Shown: positions 38,347-49,504 of the stretch, in pieces
Layout of the letters: every line of letters begins with the position of its first letter
How positions within the stretch are numbered: the stretch's first letter is position 1
Origin: Circinella umbellata
Lineage: Eukaryota > Mucoromycota > Mucoromycetes > Mucorales > Lichtheimiaceae
Assembly (NCBI GenBank): GCA_025093555.1
Contig: JAIWNF010000077.1
Coordinates: 1 to 64,000 of the forward strand
Reading direction: 5' to 3'
Length of the DNA: 64,000 nt
Notes under the pieces: generated by a model
Told to the model about the DNA's origin: nothing
Databases searched by the model: none
The model's input: only the letters and a program-made list of their open reading frames with translations
Made by a program: the position numbers and the translations under genes

Positions 38347-38996
38347 ATGGACATTCCTCATGTTGGTAAAAAAAAAAGGTATTCATAAACCCATATATTC
38401 AGTGGAGAAATAAAGAGAAACAAAAGACATGACATGCGTTGTTGTTGTTTTTTTATTGTAAAATATTTTCACTTACCTTTTATCTAAGTTTTTTTTATTC
38501 AAGTTTGTCAGATTCAAAAGCAAGAAAGGTCCATACTCTGGTGTCCAAACGAAATGCAGTTTAAGCTATTTTTACGTCACTGTATAATTGTGTTAACAAG
38601 GTAATGACCAAACAAGTAGATAAATGGTTCCAAGATCAATTTACAAAGATGTATAATTTTATCACTGTACTGACTTTCTGTTAATTATAGGAACTGCTCC
38701 CTCCACAGAGTCACCATTATCGATATGTCTTGTTCAAGATGAAATCCAATTTATTATTACATACTTTACAAAACAGAATATATTTGTGGCAACAAGGTAA
38801 ATACATATGTGTATTCAATATTCCATAATGATTTGGTTTATCATATCAGTAATTTTCTCAAGAACGAAGAACTTATTTTATTAATCATATTTTTGAATTT
38901 AATATATAGATATTGCAGGTGGAGTGGCCGTAACATACCAGGGAGATCCGAGAAGGTCCAAAGAGGAAGGAATGGATTAGTATAGGTATCTTACTA
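38347..38996 (+). other. Possible decayed multi-exon gene
   Basis: Candidate exons with good splice sites are ATG at 38347 to a GTAAAA donor at 38366, 38504-38600, 38691 to about 38797, and one from about 38912 to a TAG near 38979. Exons 2 and 3 end alike (VLTR and VATR before GTAA donors). The last segment reads RWSGRNIPGRSEKVQRG. Phases do not all agree between exons 2 and 3, so this is either broken or misjoined. It could be a transposon relic. Confidence 0.25.
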
Positions 38997-39379
38997 GGTT
39001 TCCTCAAGCAAGAAAGCCGAGTCATAGAACCAAAGGAGAGTTCATGGCGAATTGACACTGTTTGGTGTCACAGATCACTGATCTTTCTTCTGGGTACGTA
39101 ATAGTTCTACGCTTAGGTTTTGGATTCCATTGCCAAGTCATCACGATCAGAGAGTATTGTATGGCGAGCCTTGAGTCTATGATAAGCGCGTTGGTTTTTA
39201 GTTACAAAACCAAGTCATGATGATCGTAATGGTATCATATGGCATTGCAAACTGTCATCTTCGAAAGGTTCCTCATCCATGGAATCGAGTCAGAAATACC
39301 ACAACGTGGTCATCTATGGCGTTTTGGCATCCGAAGTACGAATGAGAGAAGGATGTCTCGATTTTTCTTATATCATTTT

Positions 39380-39475
39380 TGTCTTTGGGTGTCTTTGGTG
39401 TCTTTGTTTGTCTTTGTTTGTCTTTGTTTGTCTTTGTTTGTCTTTGTTTGTCTTTGGATGTCTTTGAGAGAAGGG
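39380..39475. repeat. Minisatellite, 10-bp GTCTTTGTTT units
   Basis: Five near-perfect units flanked by degenerate ones (GTCTTTGGGT, GTCTTTGGAT). The next 70 bp contain repeated GGTGGTTGAGA-like units. All three frames stay open through it, which explains the overlapping ORFs. Confidence 0.85.
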
Positions 39476-39719
39476 TGGTTGAGAACGGTGGTTGAGAGAG
39501 AGAACGGTGGTTGAGTGGAGAGAAATTGGGAGAAGAGTGGTTGGGAGAAAAACAGTTGATGACTTTGTGAAAGGCTTAATATTTTGGTAATAGTTGTTGT
39601 TACTGTTTAAATGATGATATTGAGCCATCGCCAATCTGTGTGCATATATCCATATGTATTATATATGGCATACAATACCCAAATCTGACTATAAAACATT
39701 AAAAACAATTATTTCTTTA

Positions 39720-39800
39720 ATAAAAATCATTTCACATGTCTACAAAAAATGTCTTCATTAATAAAAATTATTTCACATGTCTACAAAAAACGTCTTCATT
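39720..39800. repeat. 41-bp direct duplication
   Basis: The block TAATAAAAATCATTTCACAT followed by GTCTACAAAAAATGTCTTCAT is repeated immediately, with C/T changes only. Confidence 0.8.
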
Positions 39801-40900
39801 CATATCACCAATAAAAAAAACGGTCTTTTTTATTTTTCTGTGTCAATATTAAATGTCAATATACCACCATAAGCGTTGTAGCTGAAGTATTCCAGCCAAA
39901 AAACATTGTTGGTCAATATTTTTGTAATTAAAATTAGAGAAAATACCATGAGTGAACAGATCAGTTGATCGGATCGGATTGACCAAAGTTTTATTATGTT
40001 TATCATACATTCTGTCTCTTATCATTTATTAATTTTTAACATTTTGGCAAACGTGGATAATTAATTCAGTAGTGCAAATAATGTACGATCATAGAATAGT
40101 ATACACATTATTATATATACGTACACACTAATTGTATAGTAATTTCAACTTTTGTATACATTGTATATATGTATGATATACCGTATATTGAATTCGGTAC
40201 TATATATATCATAACATTATAGTAGTTCAGTAACAGAACATCATTTTTCATTTATAAAAATATATTCAGAAACATGGGAATTATGTAGCGCTATTTTGAT
40301 CGAAATGAAATATCATTTGAGAATAATGTACTTATAATGGTGTTTTTTCTTCTATAAGACTAAAATTAAAATGGTAAATATGTACGTTACTGTAAGATAC
40401 ATATTTATGGCTTGCATAGTAGCATCTGTCATATTAGATTTTTTTATATAAACCATGTAATATGACATAGGAAATCATGTACGTATACTACAACATTTCT
40501 GCTAATCATATGATTACTGTATATCACATATATTGTGCTTTCCATTGCAATATATATATATGCTACTAATTAGTGAACTTTGATAGTTATTCATGTTGCC
40601 TTTTCTTTTGTAATATGTACTGTAAAGCTTTTATCATCCGGCAACGTGCTTATATATATAAGTATATATAGTAGTTTTTATAATCTCACAAAAGGTCAAA
40701 TATTACCTACTCAGGAAAAGTATTATAAATACAGACTTTATTCCGTCTTCTTTACCAATGTCGTTTTACATTTTATATTTTACTTCTATTATTTACGTAA
40801 CAAATATTAAATATTTAAAAAAAGTAACCTTTTTTTTCATCCATACGTATATAATTATTTTTAAGAACTTGATAGTTTTTTTAAAAATTAATCATTATTG

Positions 40901-40982
40901 CATCACACCCCAAAATCCTATTTCACATACTCACTTTGTCCAATCCCCATTTTTTACCTTCCGCATCCAGATCATCATCGTC
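40901..40982 (+). repeat. About 83-bp dispersed repeat, copy 2
   Basis: Partner of 36631-36713. It ends exactly where the outer part of the inverted-repeat element begins (GAGGGGCGGGTGTCAC). Confidence 0.8.
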
Positions 40983-41003
40983 CCAAGAGGGGCGGGTGTC
41001 ACT

Positions 41004-41874
41004 AAAAAAGGTGTACAATCAAAAAGGTGTACTTTTTGAAAGAGCGACATAGAAAACAGAGTCACTGTATGAATAGCAGGAAAAAAGTACACTTTTTTCT
41101 CAAATGGCTGTACATGAAAAAAGTGCACTTTTTTTACTCTGCTCCTGAAACACGAAATAATCGAATCTTAAAACTATTACTATATAATAATGTCAAAATA
41201 ATTTTCTTGGTCTCACTGCTGATTATAAAACTACATGGAGATATCTTCACAGAAAACGTCTTACTCAAGAAGATATTGAATTTTTTGAGGCAATTGGTAC
41301 AAGCGTCATTTAGGAATTTATAAAATACAAGGTAATACAAGATAGATGCAAATATAATAGAATAAACAGGCATAAAAATGTTTAAAAATAAAGAGATAAA
41401 TAAATGCCTTATATGTCAAATTGTGAAAGAGAATTAAAAACAATAACGGCCAGGGCTCTCTTAATAATCAATATATTTATAATAAAGACAATGTCTCTAT
41501 AAAATTGACAATATTTTAAGCATAGTAATTCATTATATAGAATACAAAGTATAATGTGTAATTCTAAGTTTGCTATAAAAATGACCAGTGTGTTTTTGGC
41601 ATAGTTTTACTTGTTTTCTTTTTTCATTATATTACAACCAGTAAGGAGATAATATTGCTTTTCAGTATTTTAAAAGTTGATACGTAATTTTTTTTTTATA
41701 TTGATTATTATGAAATTATTTTGGTTGACCACAATAAATATTATGCTTTGACATATTGTATAGAAAAATGCATCAGGTATACGATCAGGCTCTCCAACCT
41801 AATTGTACACCTTTTTCCATGGCTGCTATTGCGGGATTTAAAAAAGTACACCTTTTTAATTGTACACCTTTTTT
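41004..41874. mobile_element. Inverted-repeat element, about 0.87 kb, no ORF
   Basis: The left arm 41004-41037 (AAAAAAGGTGTACAATC, then AAAAAGGTGTACTTTTT) returns inverted at 41840-41874 with one or two mismatches. Each arm contains two direct GGTGTAC units. Further copies of AAAGTACACTTTTTT and AATTGTACACC lie just inside. Outside, AGGGG and CAC blocks are also partly shared, so the true ends may extend about 20 bp outward. No coding sequence is inside. It looks like a MITE-type non-autonomous DNA transposon. Confidence 0.65.
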
Positions 41875-41966
41875 CGTGTTTCCCCTGGGTAACCCATGTT
41901 TGCCATATACAAAAAAAGAGCTGGAGAATTGGTTACTCAGATAAACATATTTTATCTTTATTAACA

Positions 41967-42370
41967 ATGAGCACGCAAATTTACAAAGCCAACACCAAGG
42001 GCACATCAGATGATGCTAATTCCGACCCCCAAATCGCGTTTGATAATTGGATCGAGTCTCTGGATCTGGTTAATGTTGTGTTTGGTAAGTTTAAAAATAC
42101 CCTAGATATATACATACATACATATATATATGGAATGCTTATGGAGAAAGAAAAACTGTTTATTTAGCTTCACCCACCCCTCTCCAAGTCAAAAAGAGGC
42201 ATCGCGTCACGGAACAAGAACGTCTGGAGATGTTTCATCTTCATTTTGACGAACATCTCCAAGTCCGTGACGTGGCTGAAATAACCGGTTTGGCTTTGTC
42301 CACCGTGGCAACCCACATTGCTCGAGAGAGAGTTCGTCGTCGTGAAATAAACAATAATTCATTAAAATAA
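41967..42370 (+). CDS. Small helix-turn-helix protein, 2 exons
   Basis: Exon 1 is 41967-42084 and exon 2 is 42168-42370, with a GTAAGT...TTTAG intron, giving 106 aa. The second half (RHRVTEQERLEMFHLHF, then VRDVAEITGLALSTVATHIA) fits a homeodomain-like HTH as found at the N-terminus of Tc1/IS630 transposases or their domesticated derivatives. Coding bases are clearly less AT-rich than the surroundings. It lies between the inverted-repeat element and a second HTH ORF. It may be a transposase remnant or a stand-alone DNA-binding protein. Confidence 0.5.
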
Positions 42371-42539
42371 TTACAATTACTTTGGTTTTGATTTGATTTG
42401 TCTTGAGAATGGATAAGGATATGTGTCTGTGAGTGGGATTTGTGAGATTGTGCTTGTGTTACATTATGGATTCAATCATAAAAAAAGTATAAAAGCAACA
42501 CATCTGCAATGGAAAAGGATTATTTCATTCGTTTTTAAA

Positions 42540-43025
42540 ATGCCATACCCATACGTTCGTGCAGACTTCATTATTGCGGTTCTTAAAATAAAAGGTGTGT
42601 TATTGCCAACATCACTGATTTTCTTTTGTTAACAATAGCTCTTGTTTATAGAATCTGTTCAAACAAATCTTGATTGTGCATTGATGCTTCATCAAAATCG
42701 TATACATCTATTTGAAGTAGAAGGATGGGAGCTATATGATGAGATTCATAGACGACAACGGGTCAAGCTATCTGTGGATATAAAAGAGCAAATAGCCCAA
42801 ATGTATTTCGAAACACGGGAGTCAAAGGATATCATTGCTGTAAAATTCAATGTATCAAGAAGAGCTATTTGTCGAGTTTTAGCCGAGTGGAATGAAATTG
42901 GCCGGGCCTTGCATCTTCTGGAAAGCCGTTTGTGTATTAGTGGATGTAGCCCACATGTAGAAATTGGCACTAGATTGAGACGTCTTTCAATTGTAAGAGA
43001 CTTGTGGATATTTTTGGTAGCTTAG
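42540..43025 (+). CDS. HTH domain of a Tc1/IS630-type transposase, 2 exons
   Basis: Exon 1 is 42540-42594 and exon 2 is 42652-43025, giving 142 aa. Residues about 58-105 (RQRVKLSVDIKEQIAQMYF, then DIIAVKFNVSRRAICRVLAEW) form a helix-turn-helix. The catalytic domain follows on the same strand 320 bp later (43349-44158), so both probably derive from one transposase gene. An internal GTAAGA near 42991 could be a further donor, but no in-frame join to 43349 was found. Confidence 0.5.
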
Positions 43026-43348
43026 TTTAAATAGATTCTTTTAATAATAGCTACATTTCCAATACATATCTCCCATCATTTTTTCCTTTCATCCTTTCTA
43101 TAATGACATGTGTATCCATCTGTGTTTCTACGCTATAACATATTATTTGTCTGATTGTTCCGTGTAACCAACTTCCAAGGCCTTTTTTTTTGTGTGTGAT
43201 AAAAAATATTAAATAAGGGTGTTCCGTGTAACGAACTTAAATATTATTCAAACTATGATGCTCGAAAAGAAAAAGAATTTAAAAGAGCTGTTTATCCACT
43301 GCAACTTCTGCTTACATTTTTATTCAATTTTTTAAACCTACAAGTACC

Positions 43349-44158
43349 ATGTCATATATTGAGAGCTCCAGACAACCATACGATGCAGACGTTGATATGC
43401 TTGAAGACAAGATGGAAGTGGACGATGTCTATCCCATTATATCCAATGAATGCAGTGGAGTTACCAGTGGTGTACAGCCACTTTTGTCAAAGGCCAAGGT
43501 AAAAAATAAACTGATAACTCTTTATGAATTTTGGCTTGTATTTCAAACTTTTATTAACTAATAGTTGATAACTTAGTAGGAAACTTCTATATCTAAATCA
43601 ATGACTCCATCTGTTATGATCAACGGTGTTGACTATTATAAGTGTGTCTTTATAGATGAAAGTTGTTTCAACATACAGCCCAGACGTCCAGCAAGAGGTT
43701 CTTCTGCTAAGGCAAGAATCCCAATGCCTTGCAATCACATCTTTACGTTCTTGGGTGGTATCACTGGTGAAGGAGTTGTCAGTCTAAGTGCTAGAAGAAT
43801 GCCACGAAAAAGCAGTAGTATTAAAGACAAGTATGTTGGGTTCCTGGAGGTGCTGATGAAGGTGCTCAAGGAAAATGGAATGGGTGGAAGGACCTTAGTT
43901 ATGGATAATGCACCAATCCATAAAACCCCAGAATTTCAGGAGGCTATTGTAAAACAAGGCTTCCATATAATGTATCTTCCTCAGCATCGGCCCTTCTTGA
44001 ACCCCATGCAAGAATTCTGGTTGAAGCTGAAGGCCAGTGTAAATAGAAAGTTGCCAACAGTTGATGCGTTACTACCAAGAGTAACCGATTCAGCCAATCA
44101 AATTTCTGCCCAAGATTGTCAAATGTGGATTAAGCAATCGCTTGCCGTCATGGAATAA
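43349..44158 (+). CDS. Tc1/IS630-type transposase catalytic domain (DDE_3), 2 exons
   Basis: Exon 1 is 43349-43498 and exon 2 is 43580-44158 (GTAAAA donor, GTAG acceptor), giving 242 aa. The acid triad is visible: VFIDESCFN for the first Asp, LVMDNAPIHK for the second, and FLNPMQEFWLKLK for the Glu. The DDE_3 endonuclease fold would cut and paste the element at TA sites. Some members of this family carry the HTH in the same protein; here it is separate, upstream at 42540-43025, so the gene may be split or decayed. Terminal repeats were not located with confidence. Confidence 0.75.
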
Positions 44159-44428
44159 GAGGGAACGTTGTAGTTTTTGTTTTTACCTTTATTTTTTTTA
44201 CCTTTGATTATATCATTATTTTTTTTATATCATTATTTTTTTTCATATCATTATTTATTATTTATTATTTTTATCTTTATATTATTATTATTATTATTAT
44301 TATTTTCATATTTTTTTTTTCATATTTAAATATGGTTTTTTTTAATAAATTATAAAATTTACAACATAAAAATAATAGGAAAGCTACAGAAAATAGTTTT
44401 AATAAGGGATTAAAATCACAGTTTTCAA
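44159..44428. other. Low-complexity spacer
   Basis: T-rich sequence with a repeated TATCATTATTTTTTT motif and an ATT run at about 44280-44305. It is probably the 3' flank of the transposase gene. Confidence 0.5.
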
Positions 44429-44587
44429 CCGCCATGAAATTTGTAATTCTGCCATCATCTAAAATTGCACCGCCATTGTAATTTTTCACCTCCTGCCAAT
44501 CATGAAAATTCCACCGCCAATCAAAAAAGACCCCCCAACGCCAAAATGAAAAAAGGCCCCGCCATCATGGGAAAAAACCCCCCGCCA
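44429..44587 (+). repeat. Degenerate array of about 22-bp units with GCCA cores
   Basis: CCGCCA or close variants (CTGCCA, ACGCCA) start at about 44429, 44449, 44470, 44493, 44514, 44538, 44559 and 44582, a period of 20-24 bp. Several units continue as ATCATG followed by an A run. Composition is sharply GC-enriched relative to its surroundings. Confidence 0.7.
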
Positions 44588-44781
44588 ATCATTAGGAAAA
44601 ATCCTGTAAAGCGCAAAAAGTGTTGATCTGTACACGCTAATGTGGTACGAGTCGCTTTAGTATGTTCAAAAAGGAAATCAGAGAGCAAAAAAAATCTGGG
44701 TATTTGGTATCTTCATTTTCGGTTTTCTATATATGGAGAACCATTTCGGGGGTTTTTTATTAAAGAGTCTACTGGATTTTT
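44588..44781. other. Spacer, nothing recognised
   Basis: AT-rich. No feature is supported beyond the nearby arrays. Confidence 0.4.
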
Positions 44782-45387
44782 GGGTGGTGTGTTTTTTCAC
44801 GTAGATTTTCGACTTTTTGTATACTTCGCCACACACCTAGGTTACACATTATATATTGTATTGTACGTAAAGAAATGAAGCGTGTATTTCACGTAGTATT
44901 TTTTAGGTACTTTTCTCAAAGGGTATGTAGTTTATTGTTTTCGCATTTATAGCCTATCCCGCTTATAGTTTACAACCAATTCTAATGATTTTCAACATTT
45001 TCTATGCACCGCATTGTACCCTAATAGTTTTATATAAAAATAGTTTGATATTCACTTCGATATCCAATTGAAGCAAACAAATTCACCATAATCACTTTCT
45101 CGCTCAATTTAAATAAAGTATAAATTACAACAATCAGTATTGAATTTTAAAAAAATAAAATAATAATGTATTTTTGAGTTTGATATTTCTTTATGCCAAT
45201 GTAATTATTAATAGAGGATAAATATATCTTGGCCACTTGGTAATGTATGTACACCAATAATAAGACGTCAAAATAAAGTAAAAAGAATAATAATGGGTAA
45301 GCTGATTGGTTTTCCTTGCCAAAAATGGCCGTTCCTGAAATTTAAAAATCTACCTGAAAAGTCAAAATCTACGTGAAAGAAACACCC
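44782..45387. mobile_element. Inverted-repeat (MITE-like) element interrupted by the Mutator element
   Basis: The left arm 44782-44820 (GGGTGGTGTG, CACGTAGATTTTCGACTTTT) faces an inverted arm at about 45352-45387 (AAAAGTCAAAATCTACGTGA, AAGAAACACCC). The Mutator-like element is inserted within this right arm. After it, ACTCAAAT at 49073 continues the arm's match to the left end. The 530-bp interior is non-coding. Confidence 0.6.
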
Positions 45388-48300
45388 CCTAGCCCCTTCT
45401 CGATTTTACCGAAAATTTGAGTCTCAGAAACAGGAAATATGTTTTTCCGTTTAAAATTCCGATAATGGTAATAGTAATAATGAAAAAAAAAAATTGACGA
45501 AAAAAAATTGACAATAAAAAAGTGATAATAGAAAATGATAATAAAAAATAATAATAAAAAAAAGTGATACGTAATAATAATAATAATAATAAAAGTAATG
45601 ATAATGGATGATGGTAAAAATTAATAATTTAGAGTTAATCTTGAAATACATGGATCCTTGATGAAACATGTAATATTTGTAGAATAAAAAGACCATGCAT
45701 CAAAACATTATAAATACAGACTTGAATATGATTAATTAATAATGACTATCATTTTATTTACTTTTATATAAGTTTATGGATTCTCATAAAAGACCATATT
45801 TCTATTATCTATTTCACCTTACCTTGTTTGATTATATTTACCACTTGTTGAACAAAAGTAGTGGATGAGTAAATGAAATAGGAATCTAAACATATGAAAA
45901 AAAATGGGTAGAAATGTAGTTTAGAGGTAGCGTGTATATGGATTATCGTCACGCCACGTTCGATCACGGCGTCGTCGTTCACGATACCGACGAACATGAT
46001 GAAAGTAATCATTGGTGTTGTTATCACGGACTGAACGATCAAAGACGTCACGTTGATGTTGGTCTAATAAACCACGATAGTTGTTATAAGCACCACCAAG
46101 TGCTTGCTGTATATTAGCAAGTGCTTCCTGAAGGTGAGCAATCGACTCCTCTGCTTCTATTTGTTGTTGCCATTGGTCATTGACTATTATATCCTCCCTT
46201 TCTCCTTCTTCTTCTTCTTCATTGTTGGAAACGCTAGTAGGAGAGCTTGGGATTGGTGGATTTGGTGGATTTGGCGTTGTGACGGGTCTTATTTGTGGAG
46301 ATACTAGACGGGTTGGACGAGTTGTTGTTTGTGGAACTTCTAATCCACCTTCAGGAAGTATTACAAGAGAAAAAGGATATGTATGGTTCTATATAGTAGT
46401 ACGTTCATTAAAATACTTATAAGTTCAAAAAGTATATTATCTTTATGTGATACATACCGGCAAAAGCCTCACATATGGAGCAATAGATTGGCGGCATATA
46501 AAGTAATCATGCGCACCAAAGACATTACGTAACAATGGAGTGGAATTGCGATAGCGTGATATAAGATGCTTGCAAAGCATAAAGCGACTGGTGGCAAAAG
46601 AAGGACAACCACATGTCCAATTTTCCAATGATGGTAAGTATAATTGATCCGCATCAGGATTTTCTGCACGAGTCCCTCTGCTATTGGAGTCTGGATCACT
46701 ACGACCAGTTTTGACATGCCACTCACGAACAAATTCCAATTCCCATTCAAGTTTTTCAGCGCGATTCACAACTTTTAACATAAAGTTGTGATGCACTTTA
46801 ACTAACTGCTTTTGAATGATGATCCACACAAGAAAGTCTAATCGTGGTCGATTACTGTTAATTAAAAAATCTCTTTTCAGGATTCTCCATTGTGACTCAA
46901 TCATCATTGTTGTTTTGCCAATGGGAATGGGTACTCTGGTACTACGGGCCCATTTATTCCACCACGAATCGCGATACCATCTAGAATAAAGATACGCCCA
47001 AGCATCCTGAAGATTATGTTGTACACAAAAAGTATATATTTCTTCTGCACAGCGATTATGGATCTCAATAGAAGTAAAATACTCTATGATATATAAATTT
47101 AAATATATTTATTACGTATTTCAATCATTACTATAAGATCAAATATATTTTACTTGACGCTTGAAATGCTATACGTACCTCCTTCGATCGGAATGTTACT
47201 ATGCATATGGTAATGCTTTCGCATCATTACAACGATAGCCTCCCTATGTCCAGCATTTTCACATCTTCTTCCATTTCGATCTGCTGTTGGCTGAAATTGT
47301 CGACTGACGAATGGGAATCGATTTACAGCTTCATTAATGTTATATTGTGGATTAGATAGCTTGGGCTTTGCAAGCTGTAACTTAACAGCGCGCATTAGAT
47401 GCCAAAGACATAGTCGCACAGCATTGCCGCCGAAAACTTGACTAATCGCATCGATTTGGCCTTCATCTTTGTCTGTGAACATGAATCTAGGGTTCAAACC
47501 TCGGCTACGCAACCTAGTAAAAAATCCAGCAATTAATTGTGATCGTGTTGCTTCTTGTATTTCTTCGGCGGTAGGAGCGTAAGTAGTAGGTGTGTTATCG
47601 ATGTTGGGGGTTGGAGAGTTGCTGGTATTGATTGTAGTAGTATGATTGGTATGATTCGTTGGATCAGATTGGTCATTAGAGTTAATGGGTTCATTGATTG
47701 GGTTCATTCTCAATAAGAAATATGCAATCGGGAACCCGATGCCATTGACTGACGCGACAATACTAAAAAGCTCATGACCAGTACGATTGGTTTTGTAGGT
47801 ACTATCTACATGGAACTCTTCAACTTCTGCCATTTCACATATTACTCTGAACAACGGCATAGTGAAGCCCAAAGTAGAGTATTGTTGGCGGGTACGACCA
47901 AGTATCTGTTTTATTTATTTTACACTTAATAAACTAGTTTTCTATTTATCATACCATGTCTGTTTCGCCATAAATAGTCTCAAAACTTATATCCCATGGT
48001 ACAATAGTATAAAGGTGACTTACTTTCTCAACACCTCGCGCTGCTGCTCTATCTAAATGCATTTCCGTAGACGTGAACTGATTTCTGTGAAGTTTATACT
48101 GGCTTTCGAACGATTTATTCCACCAGTAGTAAACTTGGGCTTGTGTGAGTGTACCCATTGTATTAGGATACACGGTCAAAATATCCAAATACAAGTCTTG
48201 GGCATTCATTGTAATGCATTTTTCACTAATATACGTAATTAGTTCACGATCAACGTTGTTGTTTGTCGCACTAGGAGCGGCGCGATGGCCAGTAGAATGC

Positions 48301-49064
48301 TCAATAGTGATACGAACATAGCTATTAGGTCTATCAATCATCCCATTGATGTAACCATTACAGCTAAATGTGTCCATCCGTGTATGTATCCTTCTACGGC
48401 GATTATCTGGAACTTGTCGTTGACTTTCCGAGGATTGAGAACAGCAACAAATAAATGTACTGCCAAACTTTAAGTGAGTAGCAGCCGTGAAATAATGATA
48501 ATAATGATATCCATCGCGTGCTTCAATGCTGGTACGGATATGCGTAACTAAATGCTGATCATCCATGTCCAACATTTCTTGATCGAGGCGAATGTATGCA
48601 GTAATCGAGTAGTCAATTGACGCATCATCTCGGTTTGTTTCGGTTATTTCTTCATCGTCGTAACGAGAAGGAATCATCTCCAATGCTTCTTCTAATGTAA
48701 CGAGTAAATCGTCAGCGATTGGTTTACCAACATCGCTTCTACGATTTCGGCACGTTTTACAGGTTTTGTATTGTCTCTGTCTACCTGCAAATAACTCAGT
48801 AGGTTTAAAACTATGACAGGCAGTGCAGTAAGTGGTGGCTGGGGTGATGTTGGTAGCAGTATTGTTATCCATTTCGATATTTTTAAAGTGATTAAAGTAA
48901 AAAAAAGTAATAATAATAATAATAACAATTTTCTTTTTGAAAAAAACAGGTACTTTATTTTTTTTTTTTTGATCACTGAGTTTTTTACGGAAACAAATTT
49001 ATCCGCGATTTTTTTTCCGGGTCACGTGTTCGGTAAAATCGAGAAGGCGCTGGCTAGTCGGTGA
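45388..49064 (-). mobile_element. Mutator-like (MULE) DNA transposon, about 3.7 kb
   Basis: An 8-bp direct repeat, AAACACCC, flanks it at 45380-45387 and 49065-49072, the duplication size typical of MULEs. The ends share inverted CTAGCC...CTTCTCGATTTTACCGAA, with a 3-base indel between them. It contains one complete transposase gene (45921-48872). The right end has about five extra bases outside CTAGCC, so exact ends are uncertain by a few bases. Confidence 0.75.
45921..48872 (-). CDS. Mutator-like (MULE) transposase with SWIM zinc finger, 4 exons
   Basis: Exons are 48872-47955, 47905-47179, 47083-46458 and 46388-45921, with phases agreeing, giving 912 aa. The N-terminus has a CxxC...CxxC cluster (YCTACHSFKP, CKTCRNRR) that could bind zinc. 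The MULE catalytic core includes EEFHVDSTYKTNRTG (Asp), FMFTDKDEGQIDAI (Asp), RLCLWHLMRAVK and a downstream MMIESQWRILKRD (Glu). The SWIM-type motif WTCGCPSFATSRFMLCKHL follows at about residue 735. An acidic run and a basic Arg-rich tail end the protein. One donor is GTACGT. The frame is free of stops, so the element may be autonomous. Confidence 0.88.
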
Positions 49065-49072
49065 AAACACCC

Positions 49073-49504
49073 ACTCAAATAATTATAGAGTTTATCTAAG
49101 AAGGTGGCACCAGCAACTAATTGAGCAAGAGTATTTTAATTGTGTAACGCGTTTTTTTATTATCTACAGTAGTATTTTTTTTCGTACGTACATTGTTTTC
49201 TTTTATATGGTATTTAAAGGATATCTTTATAAATTATTTTATTACGTGAAAAAAACTTTTTTTTTCCACATTCTCTTTCTTCTAATTTCGCCAATATATT
49301 TAACTGTAACTTTTTTTCAAAGAGTAAAAATATATTATCAAAGATGTAAGTTAGTATTTGATATTTAGAAATAACGTTTGGTTATCCTAATAACAATAAC
49401 ACCCTCCCCCCCCAATTGGCAACTCAATAAAAAAATATCCAGACTGATAAACTTTTTCTTTGTTGTTTTTGCTTCTAAAAAAATAAATAAAGCGAGAAAA
49501 AGCA
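49073..49504. other. Intergenic upstream of HET copy D
   Basis: AT-rich sequence with a C run near 49405. Presumably it carries the promoter of the gene starting at 49505. Confidence 0.5.

Larger units (their letters stand above)
38997..40900. other. Gene-poor region with tandem repeats
   Basis: Apart from the tandem repeats at 39380-39475 and 39720-39800, this is AT-rich non-coding sequence. The ORFs at 39239-39514 are generated by the GTCTTTGTTT repeats. Confidence 0.5.

Noticed and set aside
39239..39634. Overlapping ORFs of 62-91 codons on both strands
   Set aside because: Created by the 10-bp minisatellite, with repetitive residues only.
46104..46422. Plus-strand ORFs over the MULE transposase C-terminal exon
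   Set aside because: Antisense to exon 4 (46388-45921), whose splice phases and composition fit the transposase.
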